From a virus, in the IMG/VR virus record IMGVR_UViG_3300042691_009366, positions 1 through 24,768 of that record: a DNA stretch of 24,768 nt. The stretch is one strand, 5' to 3'. A program made the translations under genes and the position numbers. The notes below the pieces were generated by a model. That model had not been told where the DNA came from. It did no database searches and worked only from the letters and a program-made list of their open reading frames with translations. Shown in pieces: positions 23,820-24,768 of the stretch. The first letter of the stretch is position 1; every line of letters begins with the position of its first letter.

Positions 23820-24016
23820 CCCTCATCCGGGTGTTGCATCCCCAGGCATTCCCGAATTTCCCATTCGGTCCTGGTGTGCAGCACCCTTTCCTGTTTGTCC
23901 TTCGCCCAGAAGGTCCACTCACCATTGGGCTGACGCTTGGCGGTGACGATCCATTCCCCGCAGCAACCAACGAGGTAGAAGAGGAGGCTGGCAGGGCGTG
24001 TGTCCATGCCAGCCAT
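23816..24016 (-). CDS. Small protein of unknown function, coupled to the integrase gene
   Basis: A 66-residue protein on the minus strand from ATG 24016; GTG 24025 is an in-frame alternative that overlaps the integrase stop. AAGGG eight bases before ATG 24016 supports that start. It lies directly downstream of the integrase gene (6 bases from its stop) and should be translated from the same mRNA. The protein has a hydrophobic N terminus (ASLLFYLVGCCGEWIV) and a charged, tryptophan-rich body (GEWTFWAKDKQERVLHTRTE). I recognise no family. Position next to the integrase raises the possibility of an excisionase or regulator, but no helix-turn-helix or winged-helix motif is evident. Its stop TAG (23816-23818) overlaps the spike gene's TAA on the other strand. 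Confidence 0.65.
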   Translation of the reverse strand: MAGMDTRPASLLFYLVGCCGEWIVTAKRQPNGEWTFWAKDKQERVLHTRTEWEIRECLGMQHPDEG

Positions 24017-24021
24017 TGGTA

Positions 24022-24768
24022 TCACCCTTCAAGGGCACTGACACAGGCAGCGAGGGCATCAGTGTTGGTGTGGAGGTAGCGCTGGACTGAGGCCAGCGAT
24101 GTCCAGCCGCCATAAGCCATGACCAGGTGGAGTGGGATGCCTGAGCTGGCCAGCTTGCTGGCGCAGGTGTGCCTGGTGGTGTGGATGCCCAGGCTCTCGT
24201 CACCACCCAGGCCAACGCCTTCCTTGGCTGCCTGTAGCAGGCGTCTGTATTGCATGTAGGTGTAGGGCCAGACCTTGTGTGTCCCAAGTGCGGGAAGGTG
24301 GCCTTGCAGGGCCTGCTGGGCGCGTTGTGTGAGCGGTACTGAGCGGACGCGGTTGGCCTTGGTCTTGCTGAAAGTGACCCGACCCTTCACCAGATCAACG
24401 TCTTCCCCTTTGAGGGCTTCTGCTTCACCCCAGCGAGCAGCGGTTTCGAGGAGGAACACGAGCAGATCGGCCGCGGCGGGATGACCAGCCTGCTGAAACC
24501 ACGAGCAGATGAGGGTCACCTCTTGGTCGGAGAACACACGGTCCTTGGTGTTCTGCAGCTTGAGCTGGGCTGGCAGTTTGGGGACTGAGGTGATGTGACC
24601 ACGCAGGTGAGCATCAGCGAGCATGGCCCTGAGGGCTGAGACCTTTTTGTTGACGGTGGCAGGGCGGTTGCCGGAGGCGAGCAGCTTGCGGCGCCAGGCA
24701 TCAACGGCTGGTGCTGTCACCTCTGACAGGAGGGTGTGAGCACCGAAGTAATCGACTGCTGCCTGTGA
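24022..24768 (-). CDS. int: Tyrosine recombinase integrase, N terminus cut by window edge
   Basis: The minus-strand frame stays open to the right edge, so the GTG at 24720 is not the true start and the N terminus lies outside; 248 residues are visible. The visible part begins with the end of the SAM-like core-binding domain (DYFGAHTLLSEVTAPAVDAW, then NRPATVNKKVSALRAMLADA), followed by the catalytic domain. Counting from the GTG at 24720, catalytic residues are Arg96 (TAARWGEAEAL), Lys119 (SKTK), His180 and Arg183 (HTTRH), Trp206 (GGWTS) in the His/Trp position and Tyr215 nucleophile (QRYLH), with the normal spacing of nine between the last two. All six are present, so the enzyme looks active. 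It would join phage and host DNA at attP/attB. No attachment site is seen in the window; it may lie beyond the edge, upstream of the gene. Confidence 0.95.
   Translation of the reverse strand, partial: SQAAVDYFGAHTLLSEVTAPAVDAWRRKLLASGNRPATVNKKVSALRAMLADAHLRGHITSVPKLPAQLKLQNTKDRVFSDQEVTLICSWFQQAGHPAAADLLVFLLETAARWGEAEALKGEDVDLVKGRVTFSKTKANRVRSVPLTQRAQQALQGHLPALGTHKVWPYTYMQYRRLLQAAKEGVGLGGDESLGIHTTRHTCASKLASSGIPLHLVMAYGGWTSLASVQRYLHTNTDALAACVSALEG

Noticed and set aside
23820-24021. Possible attachment site between the spike and integrase genes
   Set aside because: The interval is fully occupied by a small minus-strand gene with its own ribosome binding site, and contains no recognisable tRNA 3' end or core repeat. 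An att site is more likely beyond the right edge.
1-24768. tRNA genes, CRISPR arrays, insertion sequences or host-derived metabolic genes
   Set aside because: Reading through the gaps and the gene order, I found no regularly spaced repeats, no transposase, no cloverleaf-like segment and no photosynthesis or nucleotide-metabolism gene; nearly all sequence is phage structural coding.

Overview
The window holds the structural half of a T7-like short-tailed phage (podovirus, Autographiviridae-like), either a free phage or a prophage. It runs in T7 order: 5'-3' exonuclease (gp6-like, cut by the left edge), three small genes, portal (gp8), scaffold (gp9), major capsid (gp10), tail tubular proteins A and B (gp11, gp12), gp13-like protein, three very large plus one smaller internal virion proteins (gp14 to gp16 region), then a tail fibre/spike block (gp17-like). 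A tyrosine-recombinase integrase on the opposite strand is cut by the right edge. The DNA is GC-rich (about 60 to 70 percent in lines counted by hand). The combination of T7-type morphogenesis genes with an integrase and several very large internal virion proteins is what is known from cyanobacterial podoviruses, so a picocyanobacterial (Synechococcus/Cyanobium-type) host is my best guess. Nothing in the window proves it: no photosynthesis gene, tRNA or host gene is visible.

Layout. 1-2130: end of the replication module and small genes of unknown role. 2133-5809: head shell genes; a 111-base structured leader precedes the capsid gene and a strong intrinsic terminator with a UUCG tetraloop follows it. 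5910-9518: tail tube and a gp13-like protein. 9518-19649: the internal (ejected) virion proteins of 277, 1039, 962 and about 1094 residues; the 1039-residue one carries a putative cell-wall-degrading C terminus. 19696-23819: four consecutive adsorption genes, a T7-gp17-type anchor followed by three proteins that appear to share one N-terminal module; the last is a beta-helix spike whose body has a different base composition from the rest. 23816-24768: a small gene and the integrase on the minus strand, convergent with the spike gene. No terminase, lysis, RNA polymerase or DNA polymerase gene is in view.

Genes are packed tightly on the plus strand (ATGA, TGATG and GTGA overlaps), as in a co-transcribed late operon. 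Beyond the genes, the most notable signal is a perfect 12-bp palindrome, TGCAC-NN-GTGCA, present four times: before the small gene after the exonuclease, between the capsid terminator and the tail tube gene, inside the gp13-like gene, and just before the tail fibre anchor. Three of these positions roughly match where T7 has late promoters. It is a good candidate for a phage promoter element or repressor operator.
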